Shown here piece by piece: positions 52,929 to 60,302 of a DNA stretch of 64,000 nucleotides (positions are counted from its first letter, which is position 1; the number at the start of each line of letters is the position of its first letter). The notes below the pieces were generated by a model. That model was not told the origin of the DNA. It ran no database searches and was given only the letters and a program-made list of their open reading frames with translations. Source of the stretch: Chryseobacterium cheonjiense (lineage in GTDB: Bacteria; Bacteroidota; Bacteroidia; Flavobacteriales; Weeksellaceae); assembly GCF_012927265.1 (NCBI RefSeq), contig NZ_JABBGF010000003.1, forward strand, positions 310,001 to 374,000, read 5' to 3'. The position numbers and the translations under genes are program-made.

Positions 52929-53372
52929 ATGAAAACGACAACATGTAAACTGCTCATGCTGCCTATCTTGATGGCAGTAATCACAGGATGTTCATCAAAC
53001 GATGACTTGATGATACAGGATACCAAATCTCCTGTAGAAAAAAAAGAAGCCTCTAAAAGCCAGACTTATACAATACGTTACGGACTGGTATCGCAAAACG
53101 GAACCAAAACGCTATCCGGAAGCTATGACATCGGAAGTTTTATTGCTACCAACACCGTTACCGGTGAGTCTTTTGAAACCTATGCAGGTGGAGGTTTCCA
53201 GTCTTTGCCTAAATATTATGAGGGAATTCCTGCCGGAACTTACACGTTTACAGCCATGCAGGGGCAGGGCGGCTGGGTAGGATATGGCTCAGTAACAGGC
53301 GTTGTTTCCCAAGACCAGGTTGATGCTGACGGTTATATTACGGTATATATTCCTATTGTGTGGGAAGAATAA
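52929..53372 (+). CDS. Lipoprotein of unknown function
   Basis: A 147-residue protein with a lipoprotein signal (KLLMLPILMAVITGCSSNDD, Cys21). The mature part has alternating strands (YTIRYGLVSQNGTKTLSGSY, GIPAGTYTFTAMQGQGGWVG) and resembles a small Ig-like or transthyretin-like beta sandwich. I recognise no family. It has its own promoter region; a TAATTTTA -7-like element lies about 30 nt upstream. Confidence 0.75.
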   Translation: MKTTTCKLLMLPILMAVITGCSSNDDLMIQDTKSPVEKKEASKSQTYTIRYGLVSQNGTKTLSGSYDIGSFIATNTVTGESFETYAGGGFQSLPKYYEGIPAGTYTFTAMQGQGGWVGYGSVTGVVSQDQVDADGYITVYIPIVWEE

Positions 53373-53469
53373 CTGTTGTTAAATAATAGTATACACGGAA
53401 AAATTAAAAAAAAATCAAATAAATCACGATAATATGATCTCACTCATATTATTGTTTAGCTTTTGTGTA

Positions 53470-53477
53470 TAATTTTG
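53470..53477 (+). promoter_or_regulatory. -7 element of the small lipoprotein gene at 53507
   Basis: TAATTTTG matches TAnnTTTG, 29 nt before the ATG. The -33 box is weak. It lies inside the longer possible frame from a GTG at 53465, arguing against that start. Confidence 0.5.
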
Positions 53478-53506
53478 ACTCAACATCATACACCAAAAAT
53501 TATCAT

Positions 53507-53794
53507 ATGAAAAAAATAATGCTATTAATGCTAGGAGCAAGTCTTTTTGCTGTAAGCTGCAAGAAGGAACAAACGCAGAATGAAAACAACTCAATGGATT
53601 CTACTGCTACAGGAACAATGTCTTCTGACAATGCAACAACCGGAACATCTATGGATACTACGGCCAGTGTAAGAGACAGTGCGATGAATCAGGGAAGCGG
53701 AACCACCAGCCAGTCCACAAATCCTAACCAGAATACAGGATCAAACAGAGGAACTCAGAATTCTTCAGGTACAAGATCAGATTCTGCGAGATAA
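53507..53794 (+). CDS. Small Ser/Thr/Asn-rich lipoprotein
   Basis: A 95-residue protein: lipoprotein signal (MKKIMLLMLGASLFAVSCKK, Cys18) followed by a low-complexity tail rich in Thr, Ser, Asn, Gln and Gly (ATTGTSMDTTASV, NPNQNTGSNRGTQNSSG). Probably disordered and exposed in the periplasm or on the surface. No family recognised. Followed by a clear terminator. Confidence 0.75.
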   Translation: MKKIMLLMLGASLFAVSCKKEQTQNENNSMDSTATGTMSSDNATTGTSMDTTASVRDSAMNQGSGTTSQSTNPNQNTGSNRGTQNSSGTRSDSAR

Positions 53795-53826
53795 GACACT
53801 TTTTTAGACCCCATATACCCTTTTTA

Positions 53827-53860
53827 AAAACTCCTCACGACCCTTGAGGAGTTTTGCTTT
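53827..53860 (+). terminator. Terminator after the 53507 gene
   Basis: AAAACTCCTCA, 7-nt loop, TGAGGAGTTTT, then GCTTTT. Confidence 0.88.
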
Positions 53861-53989
53861 TATATGATTTCAGCAGTTTTATAATGTAATGGAATATAAA
53901 TGTATTGAAATGTGATTTCGGTCATAAATTTTAAATGGTCCGGTATTTATATTTACTACAGAATTAAATTAATTGATTCTATAAAAATT

Positions 53990-54041
53990 TTTTTTCATCA
54001 TTTGTGTTTTTAGGGTCTCCTTTGTGGGACCCTATTTTTTT
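53990..54041 (+). ncRNA. Possible divergent member of the tandem sRNA family
   Basis: TTTTCATCATTTGTGTTTTTAG (53994-54013 region) resembles the conserved part of the three elements at 58.3-59.6 kb. It leads into a hairpin with a 9-bp stem TAGGGTCTC / GGGACCCTA (one G-T), a 6-nt loop (54020-54025) and a T run, the same architecture as the three clear copies. No gene precedes this terminator-like hairpin. The 458-nt gap holds nothing else but the flanking terminator and promoter. Confidence 0.35.
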
Positions 54042-54218
54042 AGAAATCATATCTGATGATGCAGGATCATATAATTCTCCTATAGTATAATAAAAATCTG
54101 AAAAGAGCGTTACCTTTAAAGTAAAATAATATTATTTTTGATAAATTCTATATTGACATATTGCTCATTTTTTATAAAAAATATTCTGTTGTATGCTTTA
54201 TATTATCAAAAAACGAAT

Positions 54219-54226
54219 TAGATTTG
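54219..54226 (+). promoter_or_regulatory. -7 element of the large T9SS gene
   Basis: TAGATTTG matches TAnnTTTG, 26 nt before the ATG; a TTTA lies 18 nt upstream in the -33 position. Confidence 0.6.
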
Positions 54227-54252
54227 CAATGATTAATATTAAATGATAACTT

Positions 54253-57200
54253 ATGAAGAAAATTTCTACTTTTATAGTACTTCTTCTGTGTTTGTTAAAT
54301 TTAGGCGCCATACCGGATGTCTATGGACAAACACCTGCCACATTACCGTATTCACAAGACTTTAATACCGCCAATGATTTTACCCTCCTCAACGGGACGG
54401 CTACAAATAAGTGGTTTTATGGTGCTGTTACCGGAAATCCAGGCAATTCTATTTACATCTCAGATAATAATGGGACTGCTAACAACTACAATACCAGCTC
54501 GTCGAGTGTGGTACATGCTTACAGGGATATTGCGATACCTGCAGGATCTTCTATTGCCAACTTTTCATTTGACTGGAAAGGCGAGGGAGAATCGGGTTGG
54601 GACTATCTGAGGGTATGGTTGGTTCCTGCCACATTTACACCTACTGTAGGTACTCAGATTACCGCCGGGACCGGAAGGTTTCAGGTAGGAGAGTTTAATC
54701 AGCAATCTACATGGCAGACATTCAGCTCTCCCAGTCTGAATATTGCTGCATATGCGGGAGCAAACATGAGACTTGTATTTGAATGGAGAAATGACGGTAT
54801 TTTTGGAACTCAGCCTCCAATCGCGGTTGACAATATTAATATCAGCATACCAACCTGTATTATGCCTTCCGGTATGGCTGTTCCTACGGTAGGAACTACT
54901 ACTGCTACATTAACCTGGACAGCCCCTACACCAACTCCGGGATCGGGATACGAATATTATCTAACTACGACGAATACAGCACCTACACCTGCTACGGTAG
55001 GGGTGGCCAACGCAGGAACTTCAGTAAGCCCTGGCGGACTGACTACTTCTACTACCTACTACTGGTGGGTACGTTCTGTTTGCAGCGCAAGTGATAAAAG
55101 TGTATGGGTAGCAGGACCTTCATTCTCTACCACTCAGGTACCGGCTACAATTCCTTATACACAGAATTTTTCTACGGCAAACGACCTTCAGCTTTCCAAC
55201 GGAACTCAGGTTAACAAATGGGTTTACGGTTCTGCTACCGGAAATCCTGCCAACTCATTATATATTTCCAATACCAACGGAACCACCAATGCTTACAATA
55301 CAGGTTCTTCAAGTGTTGTGCATGCATTCAGGGATCTTATTGTTCCTGCTGGAACAACGGATGCTACTTTAATGTTTGACTGGAAAGGAGATGGCGAATC
55401 CAGCTGGGATTATTTAAGAGTATGGATGGTACCAGCAAGCTTCACACCTACTGTAGGAACTCAGATCACTGCAGGAGGCGGAAGAATTCAGGTTGGCGGA
55501 AACATGAACCAACAGACAACATGGCAAAATTATTTCAATACGGGACTAAACCTTAGCTCATTTGCCGGAGGTGTTATGCGTCTTGTTTTTGAATGGAGAA
55601 ATGACTCATCCGGGGGAACACAGCCTCCTATTGCCATCGATAATATTAATTTGAGTATTCCTACATGTAAAGTTCCGGTAAATGTACAGGTAACAAGTGT
55701 AGGATCTAATACAGCATCAATAAGCTGGACGGCGCCGTCACCGGCACCTGTAGGAGGATATCAGATTTACCTTACTACAACGAATGTGCCTCCTGTAGCG
55801 TCGACTGTACCAACTTCTACTTCTGCAACAACTACAGCAACGTTGTCTCCACTTACACCAAATACGACCTACTATTTCTGGGTGCGTTCGGTGTGTGCAG
55901 GGTCAGACAGAAGTTTCTGGGTAGCGGGACCAAGTTTTACCACAACGCAGATTCCTGCTAATTTACCTTATATACAGCAGTTTACTACCGGAAGTGATAT
56001 GGGGTATACCAACGGAACTCAGGTTAACAAATGGGTTTATGGTTCTGCAACAGGAAATACAGGGAACTCACTTTATATTTCCAATACCAACGGAACTACC
56101 AACGCTTACAATACAGGATCATCAAGTGTGGTTCATGCATACAGAGACATTACGATTCCTACCGGTACTGCTACCGCTACTTTCTCTTTCGACTGGAAAG
56201 CAGACGGGGAGTCAAGCTGGGATTATTTGAGAGTGTGGTTGGTACCGGCTACATTCATGCCAACTTCGGGAACGCAGATTACTGCCGGAACAGGAAGGAT
56301 ACAGATAGGAGGGAATTACAATCAGCAGACGACATGGCAGACTGTTCTTAACCCAGCCCTGAATATTTCAAGTTTCGCAGGAACGACAATGCGTCTTGTG
56401 TTTGAATGGAGAAACGACTCATCGGGAGGAAATCAGCCTCCTGTAGCAATTGATAATGTTAATATAAGGGTATGCAGCACGGCAACTCCGGTTGTAACGT
56501 TAGGCACCCCAACACATAATTCAATTGTATTGACGTGGCCGCAGGACACCGGTGGTGCGAGTTATATCATCAACTACAGACCACAGGGAACGGGGGCACC
56601 TTGGCAATCAACAAGTGTTGCAGCGGCAACTTATCCGCAGCCTACCAATACAACGACATTAACGAACCTTTTATCTGCAACATTATATGAAGTACAGGTA
56701 ATTGCAGTTTGTAACGGTAATCAAGGTACGCCTTCCAACAATACATTTACAACGAGATGTGATCCTACACCTCCGAATGTTACTATCAGTAATATTACTA
56801 CAACTTCGGCATTGGTTACGTGGTCTCCGTTGGCAGCAAGTTCACATTATTTCATCAGATACAGAATCGTAGGAAGCGGAAACGGTGGCTGGAGCGCAAA
56901 CATTCCTTTGCCTGCGGCTCCTGCCAATACATTCCCTCTTACAGGATTGAATGTGTATACTACTTATGAAGTGCAGATCGCCAATATGTGTGATAATGAA
57001 AATACAATGAATCCTTGGTCTAATCCTAAAATATTTACTACGGAAAGAACATGCGAAATTGCTCCTCCTGGATTAACGATTACCAACCTTACGACTACTA
57101 CGGCACAGGTAACTTGGGATCCTTTCCCTGGTGCAACATATGTGCTGAGATATAGAAAAGTAGGTATTCCGAGCTGGACAACGGTAACTTCTAATACCAA

Positions 57201-58029
57201 CACGATTACATTGACAGGTCTTCTTGAGCTGACTCAGTATGAAATGCAGGTGGCGAATGTGTGTAGCGGAACGGCTGGAAACTATACTTTACCTTATTTA
57301 TTTACAACACCAACAGTAGTGTATTGTCAGATGGCGGCTACTACCTCATCATCTGAGTATATTTCAAAAGTAACGGTAACACCAAACGGAAAACCGGAAA
57401 TGATCAACCAGTCTGTTGCTTCCAACTATACTGATTATACAGGAGTAACTGCTAAGTTCATTGAATTGATCCAGGGATCTTCTGATAATAAATTGACCAT
57501 TGAGAAAAAAATCTCAGGAAGTAGCACCGCAGGAGTAGCTGTCTGGATCGATTTCAACAGAAACGGATATTTTGATATTAATGAAAGAGTTTTCGTTTCA
57601 GGACCGAATAACGAGCAGACCGTAAGCGGAACATTCTCTGTGCCTGTAGATGCATTCATCAGCCTTACAGACTTCAAATATGTTGTAATGCGGGTAGCAC
57701 TTCAGAAAGACGGTATTCCGGTGAACTGTACAACGGTTCCGAATGGTGAAGTGGAAGACTATACTGTAAGAATCACCAAGCCGATCGTTCCAAATCCGGT
57801 AAACCAGGACGAAATCCTGATCTATCCAAACCCGGTAAAAACGGTACTGAATGTGAAGAACATCAGCAGCAGAGCAAATTATAAAATCTACAATTCTACA
57901 GGTCAAATAGTTTCTACAGGAATTATCCTTAATAATAAAATTGATGTACATACACTCATCAATGGTGTATATGTGATTGATATTGATGATGCCAAGGGTA
58001 CTGCCCAAAAGAAATTCATCAAAGAATAA
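54253..58029 (+). CDS. Large multidomain T9SS cargo protein (jelly-roll/Fn3 repeats, GEVED, sorting domain)
   Basis: A 1258-residue protein: signal peptide; three units of about 270 residues beginning near 31, 297 and 569, each a beta-sandwich (NKWVYGSATGN, SSVVHAYRDI, SSWDYLRVW, RLVFEWRND and PPIAIDNIN) followed by an Fn3 domain (residues about 200-290, 475-565, 742-835); two more Fn3 domains (about 836-1022); a GEVED domain (AVWIDFNRNGYFDINERVF to PNGEVEDYTV, ending about 1175); and a type A sorting domain (ILIYPNPVKTVLNVKN to KKFIKE). It should be exported by the type IX system as a surface adhesin or binding protein. Units 2 and 3 are almost identical over long DNA stretches (about 55200-55325 versus 56013-56138), showing recent duplication or conversion. 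Confidence 0.92.
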   Translation: MKKISTFIVLLLCLLNLGAIPDVYGQTPATLPYSQDFNTANDFTLLNGTATNKWFYGAVTGNPGNSIYISDNNGTANNYNTSSSSVVHAYRDIAIPAGSSIANFSFDWKGEGESGWDYLRVWLVPATFTPTVGTQITAGTGRFQVGEFNQQSTWQTFSSPSLNIAAYAGANMRLVFEWRNDGIFGTQPPIAVDNINISIPTCIMPSGMAVPTVGTTTATLTWTAPTPTPGSGYEYYLTTTNTAPTPATVGVANAGTSVSPGGLTTSTTYYWWVRSVCSASDKSVWVAGPSFSTTQVPATIPYTQNFSTANDLQLSNGTQVNKWVYGSATGNPANSLYISNTNGTTNAYNTGSSSVVHAFRDLIVPAGTTDATLMFDWKGDGESSWDYLRVWMVPASFTPTVGTQITAGGGRIQVGGNMNQQTTWQNYFNTGLNLSSFAGGVMRLVFEWRNDSSGGTQPPIAIDNINLSIPTCKVPVNVQVTSVGSNTASISWTAPSPAPVGGYQIYLTTTNVPPVASTVPTSTSATTTATLSPLTPNTTYYFWVRSVCAGSDRSFWVAGPSFTTTQIPANLPYIQQFTTGSDMGYTNGTQVNKWVYGSATGNTGNSLYISNTNGTTNAYNTGSSSVVHAYRDITIPTGTATATFSFDWKADGESSWDYLRVWLVPATFMPTSGTQITAGTGRIQIGGNYNQQTTWQTVLNPALNISSFAGTTMRLVFEWRNDSSGGNQPPVAIDNVNIRVCSTATPVVTLGTPTHNSIVLTWPQDTGGASYIINYRPQGTGAPWQSTSVAAATYPQPTNTTTLTNLLSATLYEVQVIAVCNGNQGTPSNNTFTTRCDPTPPNVTISNITTTSALVTWSPLAASSHYFIRYRIVGSGNGGWSANIPLPAAPANTFPLTGLNVYTTYEVQIANMCDNENTMNPWSNPKIFTTERTCEIAPPGLTITNLTTTTAQVTWDPFPGATYVLRYRKVGIPSWTTVTSNTNTITLTGLLELTQYEMQVANVCSGTAGNYTLPYLFTTPTVVYCQMAATTSSSEYISKVTVTPNGKPEMINQSVASNYTDYTGVTAKFIELIQGSSDNKLTIEKKISGSSTAGVAVWIDFNRNGYFDINERVFVSGPNNEQTVSGTFSVPVDAFISLTDFKYVVMRVALQKDGIPVNCTTVPNGEVEDYTVRITKPIVPNPVNQDEILIYPNPVKTVLNVKNISSRANYKIYNSTGQIVSTGIILNNKIDVHTLINGVYVIDIDDAKGTAQKKFIKE

Positions 58030-58048
58030 AAAAATGTTATAAATGACT

Positions 58049-58077
58049 AAAGCTCTCAGAAATGAGAGCTTTTTTTA
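58049..58077 (+). terminator. Terminator with GAAA tetraloop
   Basis: AAAGCTCTCA, loop GAAA, TGAGAGCTTTTTTT: a perfect stem capped by a stable GNRA tetraloop. Confidence 0.92.
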
Positions 58078-58285
58078 TGCTTTAATTTTAACATTTGTTA
58101 AATGATTGTTTAATTTTTTCTTATGTTGTTCGTTTAGTTATTGCTTTGTAACTGTCTGTTATATAATATCTTATCGAAAAAATAATACCTAAATATTTTT
58201 TAAATAATTGATAAAATTTGTTAATTGATAAAATAAATCGGTTAAAAGACTTTTTATAAGTAAGACATTGCTTAAATTTGCAGTC

Positions 58286-58352
58286 ACTCATGTTTAATTT
58301 GAGTTTTCATGGTTATTAGTTTTTATCCTCGTAGCAATACGGGGATTTTTTT
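58286..58352 (+). ncRNA. Putative sRNA, copy 1 of a tandem family
   Basis: A -7 element TAAATTTG (58273-58280) stands 6 nt before the inferred transcript start. The transcript holds CTCA...TGAG (small 5' hairpin), the conserved core CATGGTTATTAGTTTTTA (58308-58325), then a terminator hairpin ATCCTCGT / ACGGGGAT with loop AGCAAT and a T run. The core is shared with copies 2 and 3; the stem sequence is not, yet pairing is kept. It encodes no convincing protein. The downstream gene is on the opposite strand, so it is not a leader. Function unknown. Confidence 0.7.
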
Positions 58353-58400
58353 ATTAATTACCATACACTGTCTCTATATCATCCTGATCAGTAATACTAT

Positions 58401-58628
58401 TTAATTATAGCTTTTGCTGTATAGATATATTTTAAACCTAGAATTACTGCTGTAATACTTACAGCTTTCGTCTGTAAATGATGTGGGGGACTGTCTGAAA
58501 TCATCAAGATATTTTTTGCCCTCTTCTTCTATAGCAGGTATAATAACGTAGTCATACAGAGTTTTGGTAAAAGCGCTTGAATTTTTAAGAATCAGTTTTT
58601 TGTGTTTTAAGGCGTTTGGGAATGTCAT
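58401..58628 (-). CDS. Small protein of unknown function, 75 residues
   Basis: A frame starting MTFPNALKHKKLILKNSSAF with helical character, then a C-terminal part rich in Tyr and Ser (KYYSSNSRFKIYLYSKSYN). No signal peptide. I do not recognise it. Support: a good promoter directly upstream (TTTG, 18 nt, TACATTTG) and an isolated position between two sRNA copies. Antisense to nothing known. It could be a short regulatory protein, but that is speculation. Confidence 0.55.
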   Translation of the reverse strand: MTFPNALKHKKLILKNSSAFTKTLYDYVIIPAIEEEGKKYLDDFRQSPTSFTDESCKYYSSNSRFKIYLYSKSYN

Positions 58629-58643
58629 GGCATTGGGTTTTTA

Positions 58644-58673
58644 CAAATGTAAACAAAAAAATAAATGATCAAA
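58644..58673 (-). promoter_or_regulatory. Promoter of the 58628 small gene
   Basis: On the minus strand TTTG (58673-58670), 18 nt, TACATTTG (58651-58644), 15 nt before the ATG. Confidence 0.6.
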
Positions 58674-58734
58674 AAAAATAACTAATAGATCGTAATCATC
58701 ACTTTTAACGAAAATTATCTATACATTTGCAGTG

Positions 58735-58801
58735 ATTCTCATGTTTAATTGAGTTTTCATGGTTATTAGTTTTTAGCCCCTGTTTATTCAGGGGCTTTTT
58801 T
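58735..58801 (+). ncRNA. Putative sRNA, copy 2 of a tandem family
   Basis: TACATTTG (58722-58729) is the -7 element; the following GCAGT is also conserved with copy 1. The transcript has CTCATGTTTAATTGAG, the core CATGGTTATTAGTTTTTA (58758-58775), then AGCCCCTG, loop TTTATT, CAGGGGCT and a T run. From GAGTTTTC to the stem it is identical to copy 1 (about 25 nt), while the 8-bp stem is entirely different in sequence. Confidence 0.7.
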
Positions 58802-58880
58802 ATTTTCAGCTGAAAAATATTTAATTGAAAATTCAATTCTTAATTAAAATTTTAACTTTTCATTCTTATTCCTGGCATAG

Positions 58881-59029
58881 TAGTTGAATAGTTAAACGCA
58901 ACTATTAAAAAATCCCTTTAAAGGAACTTACAATATTCTCGGAGCGATCTGAGAATATTTTTAAAGAAACACCATCACTTAAATATTAATTTTTTCATTT
59001 AATCCTCCGCCGTGGCTGGGGATTTTTTT
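58881..59029 (+). ncRNA. Structured region, possible additional ncRNA
   Basis: Three inverted repeats in 150 nt: AATAGTT / AACTATT (58887-58906, 6-nt loop), AATATTCTC / GAGAATATT (58932-58959, followed by TTTTT), and ATCCTC / GGGGAT (59002-59023, followed by a run of seven T). The last two look like terminators, yet no gene precedes them. No clear promoter was found. Possible one or two small RNAs. Confidence 0.4.
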
Positions 59030-59069
59030 GCTTTCTTTAAAATGCGTATCTTTACATAAAATTATTTAC

Positions 59070-59348
59070 GTGTCTTATATAATTAAAACAACATCAGAAG
59101 GCTTAATATACGTAAAAGCATCCAACATTATCAATGTAAAGAAGCCGAACTCCATTGAAGGAGCAAAGGTATTGGGAAAGCCGTTGGTGATCAACGTGAA
59201 TCATATTGGTTTCCTTAGTTTTAATATGGATGGGAATGTTACTTTTTTTATGGCAAGCGGCTTTGAAATATCAGTCAATATATTGTATGAAGAAGCAGAA
59301 GAAGCTTTTAACAATGCAAAAGCTAATGTAGAAAAGATTATACGTTAA
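59070..59348 (+). CDS. Small protein of unknown function (GTG start)
   Basis: A 92-residue protein beginning (V/M)SYIIKTTSEGLIYVKASN, with YVKASNIINVKKPNSIEGAK, PLVINVNHIGFLSFNMDGNV and an acidic helical end (YEEAEEAFNNAKANVEKIIR). It looks like a compact alpha/beta protein. No family recognised. The GTG at 59070 is preferred: a TATCTTTA -7-like element lies at about 59047-59054, whereas the longer frame starts inside the terminator at 59028. A weak terminator follows. Confidence 0.6.
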   Translation: MSYIIKTTSEGLIYVKASNIINVKKPNSIEGAKVLGKPLVINVNHIGFLSFNMDGNVTFFMASGFEISVNILYEEAEEAFNNAKANVEKIIR

Positions 59349-59372
59349 TATTAGGTTATCATTAAAATTATA

Positions 59373-59394
59373 ATAGCTCCTGAGAGGGAGCTAT
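59373..59394 (+). terminator. Hairpin after the 59070 gene
   Basis: ATAGCTCC, loop TGAGAG, GGAGCTAT; the following T run is weak (TGCTATTT). Confidence 0.6.
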
Positions 59395-59510
59395 TGCTAT
59401 TTAAGGTAAAATTCTCTTTTCGGTCAAACCGTATTCATCAATTCCTCGTATATAATTTCGAAGACAAATTATTTTTATAAATGACGGATTTAAATGATTA
59501 GAATATATAG

Positions 59511-59574
59511 CTCATCAATTTGAGTTTTTCATGGTTATTAGTTTTTAGTCCCCGGTTAAGCCCGGGGATTTTTT
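59511..59574 (+). ncRNA. Putative sRNA, copy 3 of a tandem family
   Basis: CTCATCAATTTGAG, then TTTTTC (one extra T relative to copies 1 and 2), the core CATGGTTATTAGTTTTTA (59530-59547), then AGTCCCCGG, loop TTAAGC, CCGGGGATT and a T run. No TAnnTTTG lies upstream; TATATAG at about 59503 may serve instead. A third, sequence-unrelated stem with the same loop length supports a conserved fold. Confidence 0.65.
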
Positions 59575-59620
59575 ATGGAAACTTTTTAATGCTTCATTGA
59601 GATATGGGGCATATAGAAAC

Positions 59621-59649
59621 AAAAAAACCTCTCTGAGATTAGAGAGGTT
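59621..59649 (-). terminator. Terminator of tRNA-Cys
   Basis: AACCTCTC / GAGAGGTT hairpin with seven A before it (T run on the minus strand). The stem shares its first base with the encoded CCA end of the tRNA. Confidence 0.85.
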
Positions 59650-59722
59650 GGAGGTACCTAGCGGATTCGAACCGCTGTAGATGGTGTTGCAGACCACTGC
59701 CTAGCCGCTCGGCCAAAGTACC
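59649..59722 (-). tRNA. tRNA-Cys (GCA)
   Basis: The minus strand folds as a standard cloverleaf: acceptor GGTACTT / AGGTACC, anticodon loop CTGCAAC with anticodon GCA, T arm AGCGG-TTCGAAT-CCGCT, discriminator base U and an encoded CCA. Total 74 nt including CCA. It is followed immediately by a terminator, so it is a single-gene transcript. Confidence 0.95.
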
Positions 59723-59782
59723 ATGTCTTTACCATTTTTAGGTGTGCAAATATAACAAAATATCTGATTCAACAAAAATTTT

Positions 59783-60289
59783 TCAGGCGATTTCTTTTGT
59801 GCCCAGGCTTTCGATCTCGCTTTTCATCTGGGTTTCAGTCTCATAATTTTTAATATTAATCACGCGGGTTTCGCTCCAGCTGTCGTGCCATCCGTTTTCT
59901 CCCAGAAAGGATAAGGCATCAAAAGGCACAACTCTTGAAAATGTCCGTCCAAGTATTTGCATGAAGGTAGGTTTTTTACCATCTATACTAATTACTTTTG
60001 TACCTGTAATATACTTTGCGAGTGTTCTTCCCAAATAATATTCCATCAGGCAGTAATAGGCAAATATGTAGGTAAGATAAATGAGTATAAAAACAAACCC
60101 CAGTCCTGCATCGTCTTCTTCAAAAGTTTCATCTATATTTTCATTAAAAATCATGGTATTTAATATCCCAAAGATAAAAAGAGCACCGTAAAAAATAATC
60201 TGTATAAATATTCTGTCCAGAATGTACTCTGCAAACCTTTGCCATTTTGTAGCTCTGTTATTATCAACTACACGTAAATATTTTCTCAT
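59783..60289 (-). CDS. RDD-family membrane protein
   Basis: A 168-residue protein. The start RATKWQRFAEYILDRIFIQI is the RDD-type opening, with the Arg at AxxLDR, followed by spans at about 28-50 and 70-95 and the conserved GRTLAKYITGTKVI and GKKPTFMQILGRTFSR. Function of RDD proteins is uncertain; transport of small solutes or ions has been suggested. It is 13 nt downstream of the DUF4403 gene and likely in its operon. Confidence 0.88.
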   Translation of the reverse strand: MRKYLRVVDNNRATKWQRFAEYILDRIFIQIIFYGALFIFGILNTMIFNENIDETFEEDDAGLGFVFILIYLTYIFAYYCLMEYYLGRTLAKYITGTKVISIDGKKPTFMQILGRTFSRVVPFDALSFLGENGWHDSWSETRVINIKNYETETQMKSEIESLGTKEIA

Positions 60290-60302
60290 GTTGGTATTAG
60301 TT

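Noticed and set aside
58309..58326. A mini-ORF MVISF in the sRNA core (copies 2 and 3: ATG to TAG)
   Set aside because: In copy 1 the frame does not stop there, the stop lies in the terminator stem, and there is no sign of a ribosome site; RNA conservation explains the core better.
58286..59574. Reading the three sRNA elements as attenuator leaders
   Set aside because: Copy 1 faces a gene on the opposite strand, copy 3 is followed by tRNA-Cys on the opposite strand, and copy 2 is separated from the next plus-strand gene by two further terminators.
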